This document shows positions 23,987-35,900 of a DNA stretch of 64,000 nt, in pieces (the first letter of the stretch is position 1; every line of letters starts with the position of its first letter). Both the position numbers and the translations under genes were made by a program. This DNA comes from Liquidambar formosana (Eukaryota; Streptophyta; Magnoliopsida; Saxifragales; Altingiaceae). Under the pieces are notes generated by a model. That model was not told where the DNA came from. It did not search any database and saw nothing but the letters and a program-made list of their open reading frames with translations. Location of the stretch: assembly GCA_039720395.1 (NCBI GenBank), contig CM077824.1:31773859-31837858 (forward strand), given 5' to 3'.

Positions 23987-24295
23987 GGCTATGTTTAATA
24001 CCCCGAATTAAAAGGTTGCATAAGAGATAATTTTTGGGTGGAGAAAACGTCTTTGATTGCTTTGTTTGAAATGGAAAAGATGATTCCTTAGACATTTTTT
24101 TATCATCTTATTTCTTTTAAATGAGATAGTATCCTAGGAAAAAAATATACTACCTCCTTTGATGGGTTTATTATATCCCACATATGGAGGATATACTATC
24201 CTATGGATAGTATATCCCTTATTTGAAAAAAGCACCAAGTACATGAAAATGATATGTATATCCTATCCGATCTGTCCGGTATACCAAACATAGCC
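23987..24295. mobile_element. Tourist-like MITE, 309 bp, perfect TTA duplication
   Basis: Ends GGCTATGTTTAATACC and GGTATACCAAACATAGCC are inverted repeats, and TTA flanks both sides (23984-23986 and 24296-24298), diagnostic of the PIF/Harbinger-derived Tourist class. The interior has GGATATACTATCC motifs related to the larger element at 44850-45920. No coding capacity. Confidence 0.85.
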
Positions 24296-24479
24296 TTAAT
24301 AGTATAGAAGACCAACACATTGCTTTGGATGACCCATCCTTGAAAATTATTTATGCTCGTCCCAAGAAGCGCAATACATGAATTTTATGCATGTCAAAAT
24401 TTCATGTTTGGAATGTGAGAAAGCAATCATTTCCAAGCAAAAGAAGGGTACATAATAAAAAGGAAAGAAACAAAAGAAG

Positions 24480-24830
24480 CAGCTATTGTCACACTACAAA
24501 TATTTTTTTTATGAACAATATAAAAGGTTTTTATGAAAATTAGGAACAATATCCACTAGAAAACATCATTCTGAATAATTTTGTAATAGAAAAGTTTTTC
24601 AAATTCTATTATTTAAATGAACTTTTTTGTCATTTACAATCTTATTTTATTTTTCCATTAGGTTTAATAAAAAATGGCCCAAAAATCTATTTAAACGATA
24701 AATTTTGGAAAAAATTTCTTTTACAAAATTGTTCGCAATGATGTTTTCTAATGGACAACGCAGTTAGTTTTTATGAAAACATTTTAAATTTTTCATAAAA
24801 CATTAAAAAATGTAAATTAAGTGGGAAATG
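24480..24830. mobile_element. Foldback MITE with long inverted arms
   Basis: Arms at about 24517-24650 and 24660-24790 are inverted repeats of roughly 75 percent identity by eye; both contain CACTAGAAAACATCATT-like and CAATTTTGTAA-like sequence. The left arm is also homologous to 28935-29105, so the two loci are copies of one family. Exact ends and target-site duplication are uncertain. Confidence 0.6.
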
Positions 24831-25011
24831 CAGAAAAAAAAAATAAAAAAAAAATTGTAGTAGTAATAATTGCACGAATCAAAACAAAAACCAACTGCAG
24901 CCCCAAAAAGATTTTGAAAACAAGATAAAAATGAAAAGAAAAAAGAGAGTGGAGAAAAAAAAGGGAGCGGAGGATGGAGCAGAGTAACATACTCCCCCCA
25001 CTCCACATCCG

Positions 25012-25216
25012 GATTCGGATTTGGTGAAGTTGGCTACTTTTATTGCATGGTTCAGTAAACGTAGGATCATTGACATGTGAGTAAGGAAGAGAAATGGAGG
25101 GTTTTTAGGCATTGAGTGTCAAATGCATCTCTCGAATTTTAATCTTCCATTTTTTCTCCTTATCATGTGTTATTGATCTTACGTTTACTGCACCATGCAG
25201 TAACTTCACCTACACC
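25012..25216. mobile_element. Foldback MITE, copy 2 (same family as 3675)
   Basis: It shares GGTTCAGTAAACGTAGGATC and its inverted partner GATCTTACGTTTACTGCACC with the copy at 3675-3887. The two arms fold on each other through most of their length. The overlapping small frames are by-products. Confidence 0.65.
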
Positions 25217-25219
25217 CCC

Positions 25220-26060
25220 TCTCCCCTCTCCCCAGTCTTATTCTTATTCTTTTTTCTTTTATTTAAATTTTTTCAAGGATATCCAAACAAGAGTGCTCTA
25301 TTTTTATTTTTATTTTCACTTCCTTTTTTGGGGATGAAGGAAGGACAATCAACAAGGACCCCAACTACATCCATCAATCAAATTTTTTCAAAAAACATAA
25401 AGATTTCCTTAAGAAAGTTCATCTCCCAAATAATGCTACTTTCTACTAGAAAATCTACTGCTTTGTTTCCTTTCTTTATACACATGGTGAATTCTAACAT
25501 TCAAATCGTTTTCAGAAATCATATATAATATTCCTAAATTATCCTAAGTGAATAGATAAATATCAATCACCAACTTAATATCACCCTATTTAGATATATA
25601 TTCTTAAAATTCTTATTTACGAAGACCATTTCTTCATGCTATAAATTTGATTTTAGGAACAGTAATTACATTATCAATTCAGTGCTCTCTCTTTCATTCG
25701 CTGAACTATGTTAACAGGAGCCAAAAACTCTGTTTGTGAGACTCACATGTTGACTCTATTAGATTTTTTATTTTGGGTTCAAATGCTTGACATGGGGCAA
25801 TATTAGTGATGTTCTCGTCAAAAGGCTCTTTCATGGTGTCATTGGCAATGACTCACATTCTCCACATAAAATTTTTAACTTGAAAGGGTGAGATTAATTA
25901 TTAAATTTCAACACATCTAAAATTTATTACATTATATTATATGGAAATTGGTATTTTAGCTGGGACGTCTCAATCTCACCAAATGCCAAGGTGGGGTTAG
26001 AACTGGGGCTTTCTGCTCCACTCCATTGAAATACTAGTCAAGAATGGTCAAATGACCATA
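25220..26060. other. Intergenic, no gene seen
   Basis: AT-rich sequence without a supported gene; the open frame at 25112-25528 is a low-complexity Phe/Ser-rich artefact. Confidence 0.4.
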
Positions 26061-26074
26061 AAACCCAAAAATAT

Positions 26075-26306
26075 ATATATATATTTTTTATAATGGTGGA
26101 ACCAACCCATAGCAGGTCTTTTGAGCCCACCTATGAAACTTAAACTCCCAGGAATACTAGTGCAGAAATCCACCGCTACGGCCCCCACTACTATAGCCCC
26201 CTACTTAAATCTTAGGGTTGTCTTAGTGGGGAATCGAATCCTTCACCGTGTGCCTAACTACACAATCATAAGTTCACCCTTACCAACTGGGCTATCCAAA
26301 GGTGAT
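26075..26306 (-). mobile_element. tRNA-derived SINE with 14-bp target-site duplication
   Basis: On the minus strand the element starts with a tRNA-like head: TAGCCCAGTTGGTAAGG fits a pol III A box and GGATTCGATTCCC a B box, about 40 bp apart. It ends with a T/A-rich tail. It is flanked by a perfect 14-bp direct repeat AAACCCAAAAATAT (26061-26074 and 26307-26320), the signature of retroposition. The 97-residue open frame here lies antisense to the SINE and is not a gene. Confidence 0.85.
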
Positions 26307-26319
26307 AAACCCAAAAATA

Positions 26320-27799
26320 TTGGTATTATAAAAGTGTTGGGGAACATCATCATTTTACTTTTGTTTATTTTTTTGGTCGTCACTGAGTGGACGTGGAAGA
26401 ATACCAAAAATTAATTTGGAAGATAATTTCATTAAATTTGTTTTCACCCCATTCTCGTGAACCTAATTTTCCCTTACGTACGCTTGATCTACTCCATGGT
26501 CTAGTGATGAAGGTTTAATTTGTCACCTAATCATAGTTAACTAGTATTTAAAAGAGGCAAGTAAAACCTTAATCGCCCGTTTGATCAAATAGAAATTAGA
26601 CACTTATAATAATGTATTTTACATAACATTGAAGGTATAAATTCATCATATTAAATGAGACTATTTAAAAAGGTTAGACTTTATCATTATAATTGATGTT
26701 GTAAAATTACAATTTTAAATTTATGAAATATACCACTATTTTAAATTTACGTTCTTATCTGTGATGATGACGATCATATATTTATTTAGATTTTTCTATT
26801 CAAGATGATATAATTATATTTTCAACACTACATAAAATACACTAAATTTATTGAATTTCTATTCAAAAGCCCAAATGGGTCCTAAGTTTTCTAGGTTATG
26901 ATTGAGTTTGCATCTCATGTATTGGGAAAAACAGTCGGGTAGGTTTTCGTCCTGCAGGTGAGAACCTTAATTGAGACAAATCAAGTAGGCAGAGAAGCTG
27001 TTGTGATCATCCTTTATTTTGTGCTCAACGTTTAGGTACGAGAAATGATATCTTAAATAACCAAATTACTTGAACTCAACTGGATAAAAGGTTTATCCAC
27101 ACCTACATATAAGACAAATTAAACAAGCCAAACTCAACTTATTTTTTATCTCATTGATTTATCAAACCAAGTCTGATATAATCAACTTCCCAAACATTTT
27201 AATATAAGAGGGGCGGCCAAGTGATGAAATATATATATCTGTATATATATGCAAAGGTAACATCAATATTGAATTAGCTAGTTATCCTCCCTCAGCAAGC
27301 CCCCATCACTATCACTATCGCAAGCATAATAAAGAAGGGGTGAGAATTCTTATATGGTTAAGTGGGTGAACTAAACCCGTTACTATGACATTTTAGTTAT
27401 TTTTAACACAAAATTCCAAGACACCCAGAACCCACCAACCTCACCAATGTCATCTCAGTTAGAGAAGTGCGTTTAACTGAATCCTATGACCTCCTTTGGA
27501 AGCACCTCAGAGTCAAAAAGGAAGACACGCAGTTTAAAGATGCTCCCAGCAGAACCATATTCAATTAAGGTGGGTTTTTCTTCTTTTCTTGGCTTTCTTG
27601 ACTGAATCCAACCAAGAGCAACATTTATGTCTTTGGGTTTGAGGGACCCTCTACCTGTCCTTTTTAAAGTGAGCTAAAGGAGCGAAGTGGACCTTTTAAC
27701 AAAACAAGATCATGTAATGTAATCCCCACATTGGAACTTTCACTTATCTAGTCTCTAACCGGATTTGGTGCTCCAAATTTAAGGTGGGACAACAACCCA

Positions 27800-27855
<56 letters not shown>

Positions 27856-28876
27856 AAGAGGTTATTGCAAGATGACCAATATGGGTTAGTTAAAGAATGG
27901 ACAAAAGAATTTAAGGGATTAGTTGTTCCACCTGATAAGATCTTCCTTTGAGTTTAGGATTGAGCAACATAGACAAATAAAAGAATGGTTATTCAGCAAA
28001 ACAATAGAGCAGATACTACGTACTAATTCCAATTATAATTCAATTCAAACACATAGATAGATAAGTTAATATGGGCTAATTAACCCCCCATTTCTACGAG
28101 AAGTGCTTCAGATGGATGCTGTATAATAATCCGAGATGGGCCAATTGAACTAAACCAATTGATGTGGAGTTTGTTAGGGAAATCACTCTTACAGCTGATG
28201 GCCCTTGGGTCACATGGCATGTTTCCCCCGTATAAGCTGGGTGAGGGTTTCTAGAAGTCATGGCCGGTTTCGACACCATGTGAGTGCACGAGTTTTCAAT
28301 GTCTTGTAAGGAGGAGGGTCAAAGTTTGCAACTGCAATCAATGTCTTGTAGCTTAATGATATCTCTTATTCTCTTGCAAGGGAGAGGTCTCAAGTTTGAA
28401 CTTGGTATTTTGTTGCAAGGGAGAGGTTTCAAATATATGACCAAATTACCAGCATTCCAAGATCAACCCCTTGCACACAAAATAATCCATACTCTATGTT
28501 GCTAACCACAAAACTTTCTAGACTTAATTTGAGTTTCCATGGCTTTCTAAACTTCATTATGAACTCAAAGTGATCCATAAGACTTCAGGCTGTAAAAACT
28601 TTATGTATATATATATATCTCTTGACACCTATTTTCAAGAGTATTTTTAATACATCAAAATTACAAAAAGAATTGCATAATCCAAGTCTTGTGAAGCAAT
28701 CTATTTAGGATTGCACACTATTAGCATGACACTTCAAACGAAACCCTTTAAGGTTGTTCTGCTAATTTAGCCAAACAATGTTAGGTAGGCATGGGCTGGC
28801 TGACCCTCTCAGCCAGAGGGTCCCGGTCTAGCCACTTGGCCCGACTGTAATATTGGCTTGCAGGGTCATCAGGTTA
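26320..28876. other. Intergenic with GA microsatellite and short repeats
   Basis: No gene is supported. Around 28304-28440 three imperfect copies of a segment like TTGCAAGGGAGAGGTTTCAA occur, resembling a decayed SINE B-box region. A TA run lies near 28606-28617. The small frames at 28094-28505 are not convincing. Confidence 0.4.
27802..27852. repeat. GA dinucleotide microsatellite
   Basis: About 25 uninterrupted GA units, a likely polymorphic marker. Confidence 0.95.
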
Positions 28877-29152
28877 GGGAATGGCTATTGCAACCCCACT
28901 TTTTATTTTATCACCCCCTATCTTTTAGGATTTTAAGGTTTTACACAAAATATAAAAAGTTTTTATGAAAACCGGACACGTTGTCCACTAGAAAACATTA
29001 TTTTGAACAACTTTGTAGAAGAAAGTTTTTTTCGAAATCTATCGTTTAAGTAGACTTTTTAGCCATTTATAACCTTTATTTTGCATAAAATCTTAAAAAC
29101 CAAAACAAAAGAGGGCGTTTGATAAAAAAGTGGGGTTGCAATGGCTGTCCCC
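28877..29152. mobile_element. MITE with ATTGCAACCCCAC ends
   Basis: Left end GGCTATTGCAACCCCACTTT and right end AAAGTGGGGTTGCAATGGCT are inverted repeats of about 30 bp. The interior is homologous to the foldback at 24480-24830 (shared CCACTAGAAAACAT region). No clear target-site duplication. Confidence 0.7.
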
Positions 29153-29947
29153 AATAGGCTAATGTTCTTAAGAACCAATTGATTTTTGGTTAGGCTCTGG
29201 CTCGGAATCCTCAACTTCATGCCCAGCCCAGATGGGGTGAACCTATAATATATGCATAATTAATCAAAACTTTAATGCTTATATATAAAAGATTTAATAT
29301 AGTTTTTATTTTGGTTATATTAGAAGGCAATCAACCATGCATGTAACATGTTTGATTAGTGATAAGATGATTATCTTTTATGCATGTACTCCTATACGAT
29401 CAGGCGTGGGCTTAACTATTAAGCTTTGGGGTTGGGTTGGCTGCAATGCTAGGGTCAGGTTGGGCTTGGGTGGTCATGATACCTAGTTGTTTTGAAGGTC
29501 AACCCAATCTCAACCTTAATTAGTATAGAACCCTTAATGCAAGCACAACCAATCCAACCTCACGATCTCAACCCAAGCCCAATTTTGGGTGGACTTTGAG
29601 TCGCTGTGTTGATATTTGGCAAGATGTAGCCCTAATAGAGGAGGTGATATGGTGTGTGCATACCTATCATAAATATGAGATGTGCATACATCTCCTTTGA
29701 GATGCAGATCAAGAGTATATCATAAATACTCAGTATGGTACAAGTTGGGTTCTGGTTGGTCGTGGACCCTCTGCTTAGGTCCAACCCGAATTGGGATTTG
29801 TAACCCAAGACCAACCCACTGTACAACATGGGCCAATAATATGTGGACCATGAATAAGGGACAGTCCGACACCTCGCGCACACGGGTCCTCATTTCAGAA
29901 TTTTGGACCTTCACTCTCACTCCCCCCTTCTCAAACAAAGCAGACCC
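29153..29947. other. Upstream region of the Gln-rich nuclear-type gene
   Basis: Intergenic and presumed promoter DNA. I see no clear TATA box. The open frames on either strand here overlap the first exon or repeats and are not supported. Confidence 0.4.
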
Positions 29948-32900
29948 ATGTCTCTTCTCGGCGACGACGGCCGTGGCTACGAGCTCGCCCGGAAGCTCGA
30001 CACCTGCGGCGTCTGGCGGTTGTGGCTCGGCGAGTCGCTCTACCACAGCTTCCATTCCTTCCTCTCTTCACCTTCCAAATGGGAAGCGTTCATGAGAACC
30101 GACGACTCCAAATCTAGGGCTCAGATCCATCTCCAACTCAGGGCTCGTGCCCTCTTGTTCGATAAAGCTTGCGTCTCTCTCTTTCTTCGATCTTCATCTT
30201 CATCATCACCACAATCGCCTTCTCTTGCTTCTTCTTCTTCTTCTGTTATTTCCAAGCTGAATCCTACTTGTAAGTCTCTGTAGCATTTTTTCCCCTTTGC
30301 ATTTTCATTTTACTTTTCTTGCTTTTGGAAGCGGAAATTTCTTCGATTTTAGGTCTTATAAGCAAGAAATTAACTTCCAAAATGCTAACCAAACAGTAAC
30401 TAAACGCTCTTCACTATACATACGTGTTGTGTGTTTTTGGTGGAGTTTTTTCGATTTGGGTTTTGTGATCGACTCAGTTTGTTGCAGATTTGCAGTTGCA
30501 TGGTGATGATGTCTACTTCACTCTGGACAGTTCTTCACAAGATGAGGCTCAACAGCGAGATGGTGTTCGGTCAAATACATCGTCGTCCAAGGTTTGATTG
30601 CCTAATGACATTATTATTATTATTATTATTTTGTTAAATATTTTTTTTTTCAATTGACCTATGTTTAGTTTTGCCTGAAACTCGATTAACTTGGGCATTA
30701 TATAAGGACACAGGGCCATTATAGTGGTGACAAAATCATTTTTTTGATCTTGATTTCTTAAGGAAAAAATAAATAAATAATTGAAGTCGATAATTTAAAA
30801 TCTTAACTTGTGAGGCAATTGTGGTTGAATTGCTTGTCATATGCATAAGCTTGCACTGATCAAGAGTGCAACTATGTTATGCCTACGAACTTGACATTCA
30901 ATTCGAATTGATATGATGGGTACTTGTACCACATTGACCAAAGCATTACCTTGGCATATGCACCCAAAAAAACCAAAAAAAAAAAAAGAAAAAAGAAAAA
31001 AAAAAAAGCATTACCTTGGCATCAAAATTTAATTGTGATACCATAGTTTATTGTGTTTGGTTGTGTGGCGCTTTGCCTTTTTGGTTTGCTTTATGATTGT
31101 TCTGTTTGAATAGTCTTAATATTTTTTTAATCTGTTCTTCCTCATGGATTTTGGAGGAAAAATTTTCAATGTTGTTTTTTCTTTTCTTCAGCAAAGTTGA
31201 TTTCTATGAAAGTTACTATAAAAATGGGATCTTTTGAACTCTATAATTCAAGAACTTATGAATATTTTTTTTTAAAGGTTGATCTCATGGGAAATCTGCA
31301 CAGGAATATCCATTGTTTTAGAGATCTTTATATAGATAGCCTTTGTGTGTTTTAGTGTTGTCGTTTTTCTTTTTGTTTTCTTTTTAGAAGTCTTTCAATG
31401 CATTGTCTCATAGGATGAAAATTTTGTGAGAACTATAAGCTGTTCAGAAATAAGACCACTTAGGGCCATGGAATTAGGTGTAAAGAGAGTGATGAAGCAT
31501 ATTGATTATTCATTGAGAATCATCATGGTCGTTTCTCTACTTTGACTATGTCATACTTTCTTCATCAAGCAAAAAATTATATTATGTCATACATGGTGCA
31601 ACTTCTAGCATTTTCTCAATAACAATACTATCCAGGAACCCATTTATTTTTGTAGTTTATTTGCAGCAGGTTTTTCTTCTGTATTTGGATAATTTTTCTG
31701 ACTTTATGAGGTCAAATGCACTTTTTCTGAACGGTCCAGTCATACTCATACCACAATATGTTGCTATTTGTTTTGTGTCATTTTGACTTCCATTCTTAGC
31801 TTTTAAAACCTTTGACTGACATTATTCACTTCGCAATGAGGATCGTGACATTGGCATTCTCTTGGCCTTAAACAATTGGAGCTGCTGATGCCGATCCTAT
31901 AGTTATTTCAGGATGTAAAGAGCCGTATCTTCTTTTGAATCATGTGATTGTGGAAATTCCCGTAGTCCCTCAAGTGTGTTCTTTTCGGCCTTCCTCTCAT
32001 TCTCTAATATTTGTGTTCTTTTCATCTTTCATTGCATGTATTTAAAGCATCTTTATCAATTCTTCATTATTATACCAACAACTAGAACTATCATATGCAC
32101 TTAAGTTTGATCTTATCTAGTTTTATCTTTCCCCGTATTTCTCCTTTTTATCGCACTATTCATAGCTATTAAAGGTGCAAGGCGCACCTAAGGCGCAAAG
32201 GTCTCCTGGGGTCTAGGCGCGAGGCGCAGGAAAAAGCGCGGGCTTCAGGGAAGTGAGGCGCACAATTTAAAGAAAATAAATAAAAACTATTTTATCAAAT
32301 GCAGCTAACAAAAATAATCAATTTAAACATATAAAATTAAACATATAAGATTAAACACTCATATCTTTTGGCCTATAAGCTCAATTGGTTAGACCCACAA
32401 AGCACACAAAGTCACAAATCACAATTTACAACCACAATTAGATGTTTATACTTTATAGTTTGTTAATTTGTAGCCCAACAAATTATAATACCAAACAGGC
32501 AAACAGAGAAGAAGAATAAAAAAAACAGAGAAGGAGGAACAGAGAAGAAGAATAAAAAAAACAAAGAAGAGGAAGAAGAAGGAATAGAGAAGAAGCAAAA
32601 ATCGAAAAATAGAAGAAGAAGAAGGAACAGAGAAGAAGAAGAAGAAGAAGAAGGAACAGAGAAGAAGAAGAAGAAGGAAGAAGAAGGAAAAAAAAAAAAA
32701 AAAGGAAGAAGAACAAAGAACAGAACTATTTTCGAAACTCAGAAAATAGCACAAATTGAAAAATAGAAGAAGAAGAAGAAGAAGAAGAAGAAGAAGAAGA
32801 AGGAATAGAGAAGAAGAAGAAGAGAGAAGAAGGAACAGAGAAGAAGGAAGAGAGAAGTACAGATTTACCCCCAAAAAAAAAAAAACCAGAGAAGTACAGT

Positions 32901-35900
32901 AGCTTCTCGATGATGACGACGACGACGAAGAAGAAGAAGAAGAAGAAGAAGAAGAAGAAGAAGAAGAAGAAGAGCAGGAGAAGGAGCAGGAGGTACATAC
33001 CTGTTCGACGAGGGCTGCCGGTTGCACCGCTGGAGCTGGAGGGCTGCACCAACGATCGCACTATCGCAGAGAGCTAGGGCTGTACCCCTGCACTGCCCTT
33101 TCCTTCTTCTTCTTCTTTTTCCTTCTTTTTCCTTTTTTGCTTTTGTCAATTTTAACAGATATAAAGAATTAAAAATGGCTGTATTAATTATTATTATTTT
33201 TTTTAACAAAAAGCGGGCTGGATCACTAAGGTGCGCCTCAAATGGGCCTCGTGCCTCTTAAAAAAGCCCAAAAAAGCGCGCTTTTCTTGCGCCTAGTGGA
33301 CGTCGCCTCGCCTAGCCCAAAACGAAGCCCACCCCTTGCGCTCGCCTGCACCTCGCGCCTAGGCGCGCCTGAGGCGCGCTTTTAACAACTATGTCACTAT
33401 TTTTTCATCTACTCCATATTCAATTTAAGAATGTCTTTTAATTCGTAAATTTTCAGGATTTTATCTAATATAATATAACCAGACTTATCACTGACTTAGC
33501 AAAATTTTTGTTATCTGGGGCCACTTTCAATGTTCACTTACATTCTAGAGAACATCTTTGCTTTAGCCGCTTGGTTGTAACAGCTTCTCAAAAAGCAATT
33601 TGAGATGCTAAAATAGTCACTTTTGAGTATCCTTTTGGCCATTAGCGATTTTAGCTTTATTAGAGTTAAGAGTACCAGTATCCTTTTGGATATTTTATTT
33701 TATGATTTTCTGCATCGTCAACCTAATATATTATTTTTGATCTTTGAACATTTAACATGCAAGGCTTTCATACAAGAGTGATACTTTGTATGTTGTTTTA
33801 TATTTCCACGGATGGACTAACATTGTTGCCAGGCTATGCAGATTCAATCGAAAACAGCTTTTAGTGTTGGTTCAAGGTATGGTGAATCTGAGACTGATAA
33901 TATGCCCCAGAGATTCAGGCACGAAGAATTTCCAGAAACATGGTATAATCAGTTTATTGAAAAGTATAGAGCTAGCAGGCCATATAGGTTATCATTTGGT
34001 AACCGAGAATCAGACAAACGTACACCTGAGCAGATGTCTGCTTATCTTAGATTTCTTGAGAAACATAAAAGGAGGAGGGTAGCATTTAAAGAGGATCAGT
34101 ATATGGGTTTTGGAAATCCCATTGTGGAGAATAAATCAAACATGCATTCCAATTCGGTTTTAGACGGCAATAGCGCAATTGATGATGACACATATTTTTT
34201 CCCGGAAACAATGTTTACACTAAATTGTGTACCTGATAGTGCACTTCCACCAACAATTAGAATGGAAGACAACCGTAAAATAGAGTTCCATGGAGTTCTC
34301 GATTGCTTACCACAGGTTACGACTAGGAGTCCTGTCATGATTGAGAGGCTTGGTATTAGGCCTGAGTACCTTAGCATGGAACAGGGAGGAAGTCAATATC
34401 GTGGAAAAAATGGGTCTGAATGGAATAGGCTATGTCTTGGACAAGAGCAAGCATCACAGATGTCTCAGAAGGTAATAGTCCCGCATGCTGACAAGTATTG
34501 GATTTGAAGGTGCCACAGAAGTTCCAATGGAAGTCTTTTCTCAATTGCTCAGCTGTCATATCAGGTAAACTAGGTCATATCTTGAAAGTTCTTGCTGATA
34601 GCTACAGAAAGCAGTGTTCTGCCATTGAACTACTTAAAATGTTCCTTCAATCAGCAGGATATAGGTGAGCAAAACTCTTTTTACATAGGATGCTCTCAAG
34701 TATTTGATTGTTAAATTTTTTGTGTTTGTTTTGTATTTCTATTTTTTTTTGGTCCCACCCAAATTCTCGAGAAAATACTACTTAACTCTCATGATATTCA
34801 GTGGTATAAAACTAATTTTTGTTAGGACAAAGTTACTGTTGTGTGAATGCACTTCCATTGATCTCAAATTATGTTTTAGGCAATTTGGTTTGGCTTTAAT
34901 TTTGATAAAATGCAGAAAATTTGCAATGAAAATTAATTGTACTAAATTATGGGTTTTCTTAATGTGTGCCCTTAGGGCACATGTTAAGATGCATTTAATG
35001 AAGCAATAATTGCATGAGAAATATGAAAATGCATAAAAGATGATGCAAATAGCATAGAAAAATGTGAAAATGCATAAAAAATTATGCAACTACATTTTCC
35101 TATGCAATGATTACCTCATTAATTGTATCTTAACATATGCCCTTAGGGCACACATTAAGAAAACCCTTATTAATACACATAACATGTCACATATACATTT
35201 TCCCATGCAATGATTACCTCATTAAATGCATCTTGGGCACATGTTAGGAAAATCTCTAAATTATTAATATACGTAACCATGTAACATATACATGATGATG
35301 CACGTGCAAGCATGTATTGTGACTGTATTATTTTGTCACTATAATATTATGTTTTATTTTTTTTGCTAATTGTATGGGTGGGATATTTCCTCACACTAAT
35401 GATTTGCCAATATATGTTTATTATAATTTATTAAGGGGAGAGGAGAAAATTGTTTGAACATGTGAAGCCTGGGAGTAAAATGCTCTCATTGCGATGGCTG
35501 TGTAGATCACATGACAATTATTTCATTTCCATGATGTTTGGATGCCCCATAAAGTTATCTTCCTTTAGATTAAACATTTCTTAATGTCATTTATGTAGGC
35601 TTCCTCATTTCTGTGTTGTGTGTATGTGTGTGTATGTTTCTTATATGTGTATAGCAAAAAAAGAATGTTTGAAGGTATAAGGTCCCACATCGGCTAGCCA
35701 AGGTTGGCCTTAAGAGTGTATAAGGTTCCACCTCTCCTTCAAGAGTTAAGCCCATTTGGAGATTGAGAGCGGGTTTCCTTTATGGGCTCTTGGGCCCCAT
35801 TTGGGCTATGTCGTTTATGTGGGCTTCCTCATTTGTGTGTTGTGTGTGTTCCTTATGTGCGTAATACATATAGCCAATAATAATAATGATAATAATAATG

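Larger units (their letters stand above)
30592..33832 (+). other. Long second intron of the Gln-rich gene
   Basis: A 3.2-kb intron bounded by GTTTGA and TTGCCAG. It contains an A-rich stretch near 30965-31010 and the 1.2-kb hAT-like element at 32161-33393. The Phe/Ser-rich open frames at 32446-33209 are translations of its GAA repeats, not genes. Confidence 0.8.

Noticed and set aside
26121..26414. 97-residue plus-strand open frame
   Set aside because: It runs antisense through a SINE with clear target-site duplications.
32446..33209. Long Ser/Phe/Leu-rich open frames on the minus strand
   Set aside because: They are translations of GAA trinucleotide repeats inside a transposon in an intron.
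35682..35724. A U-snRNA gene after the upstream sequence element
   Set aside because: No snRNA body or Sm site is recognised downstream.
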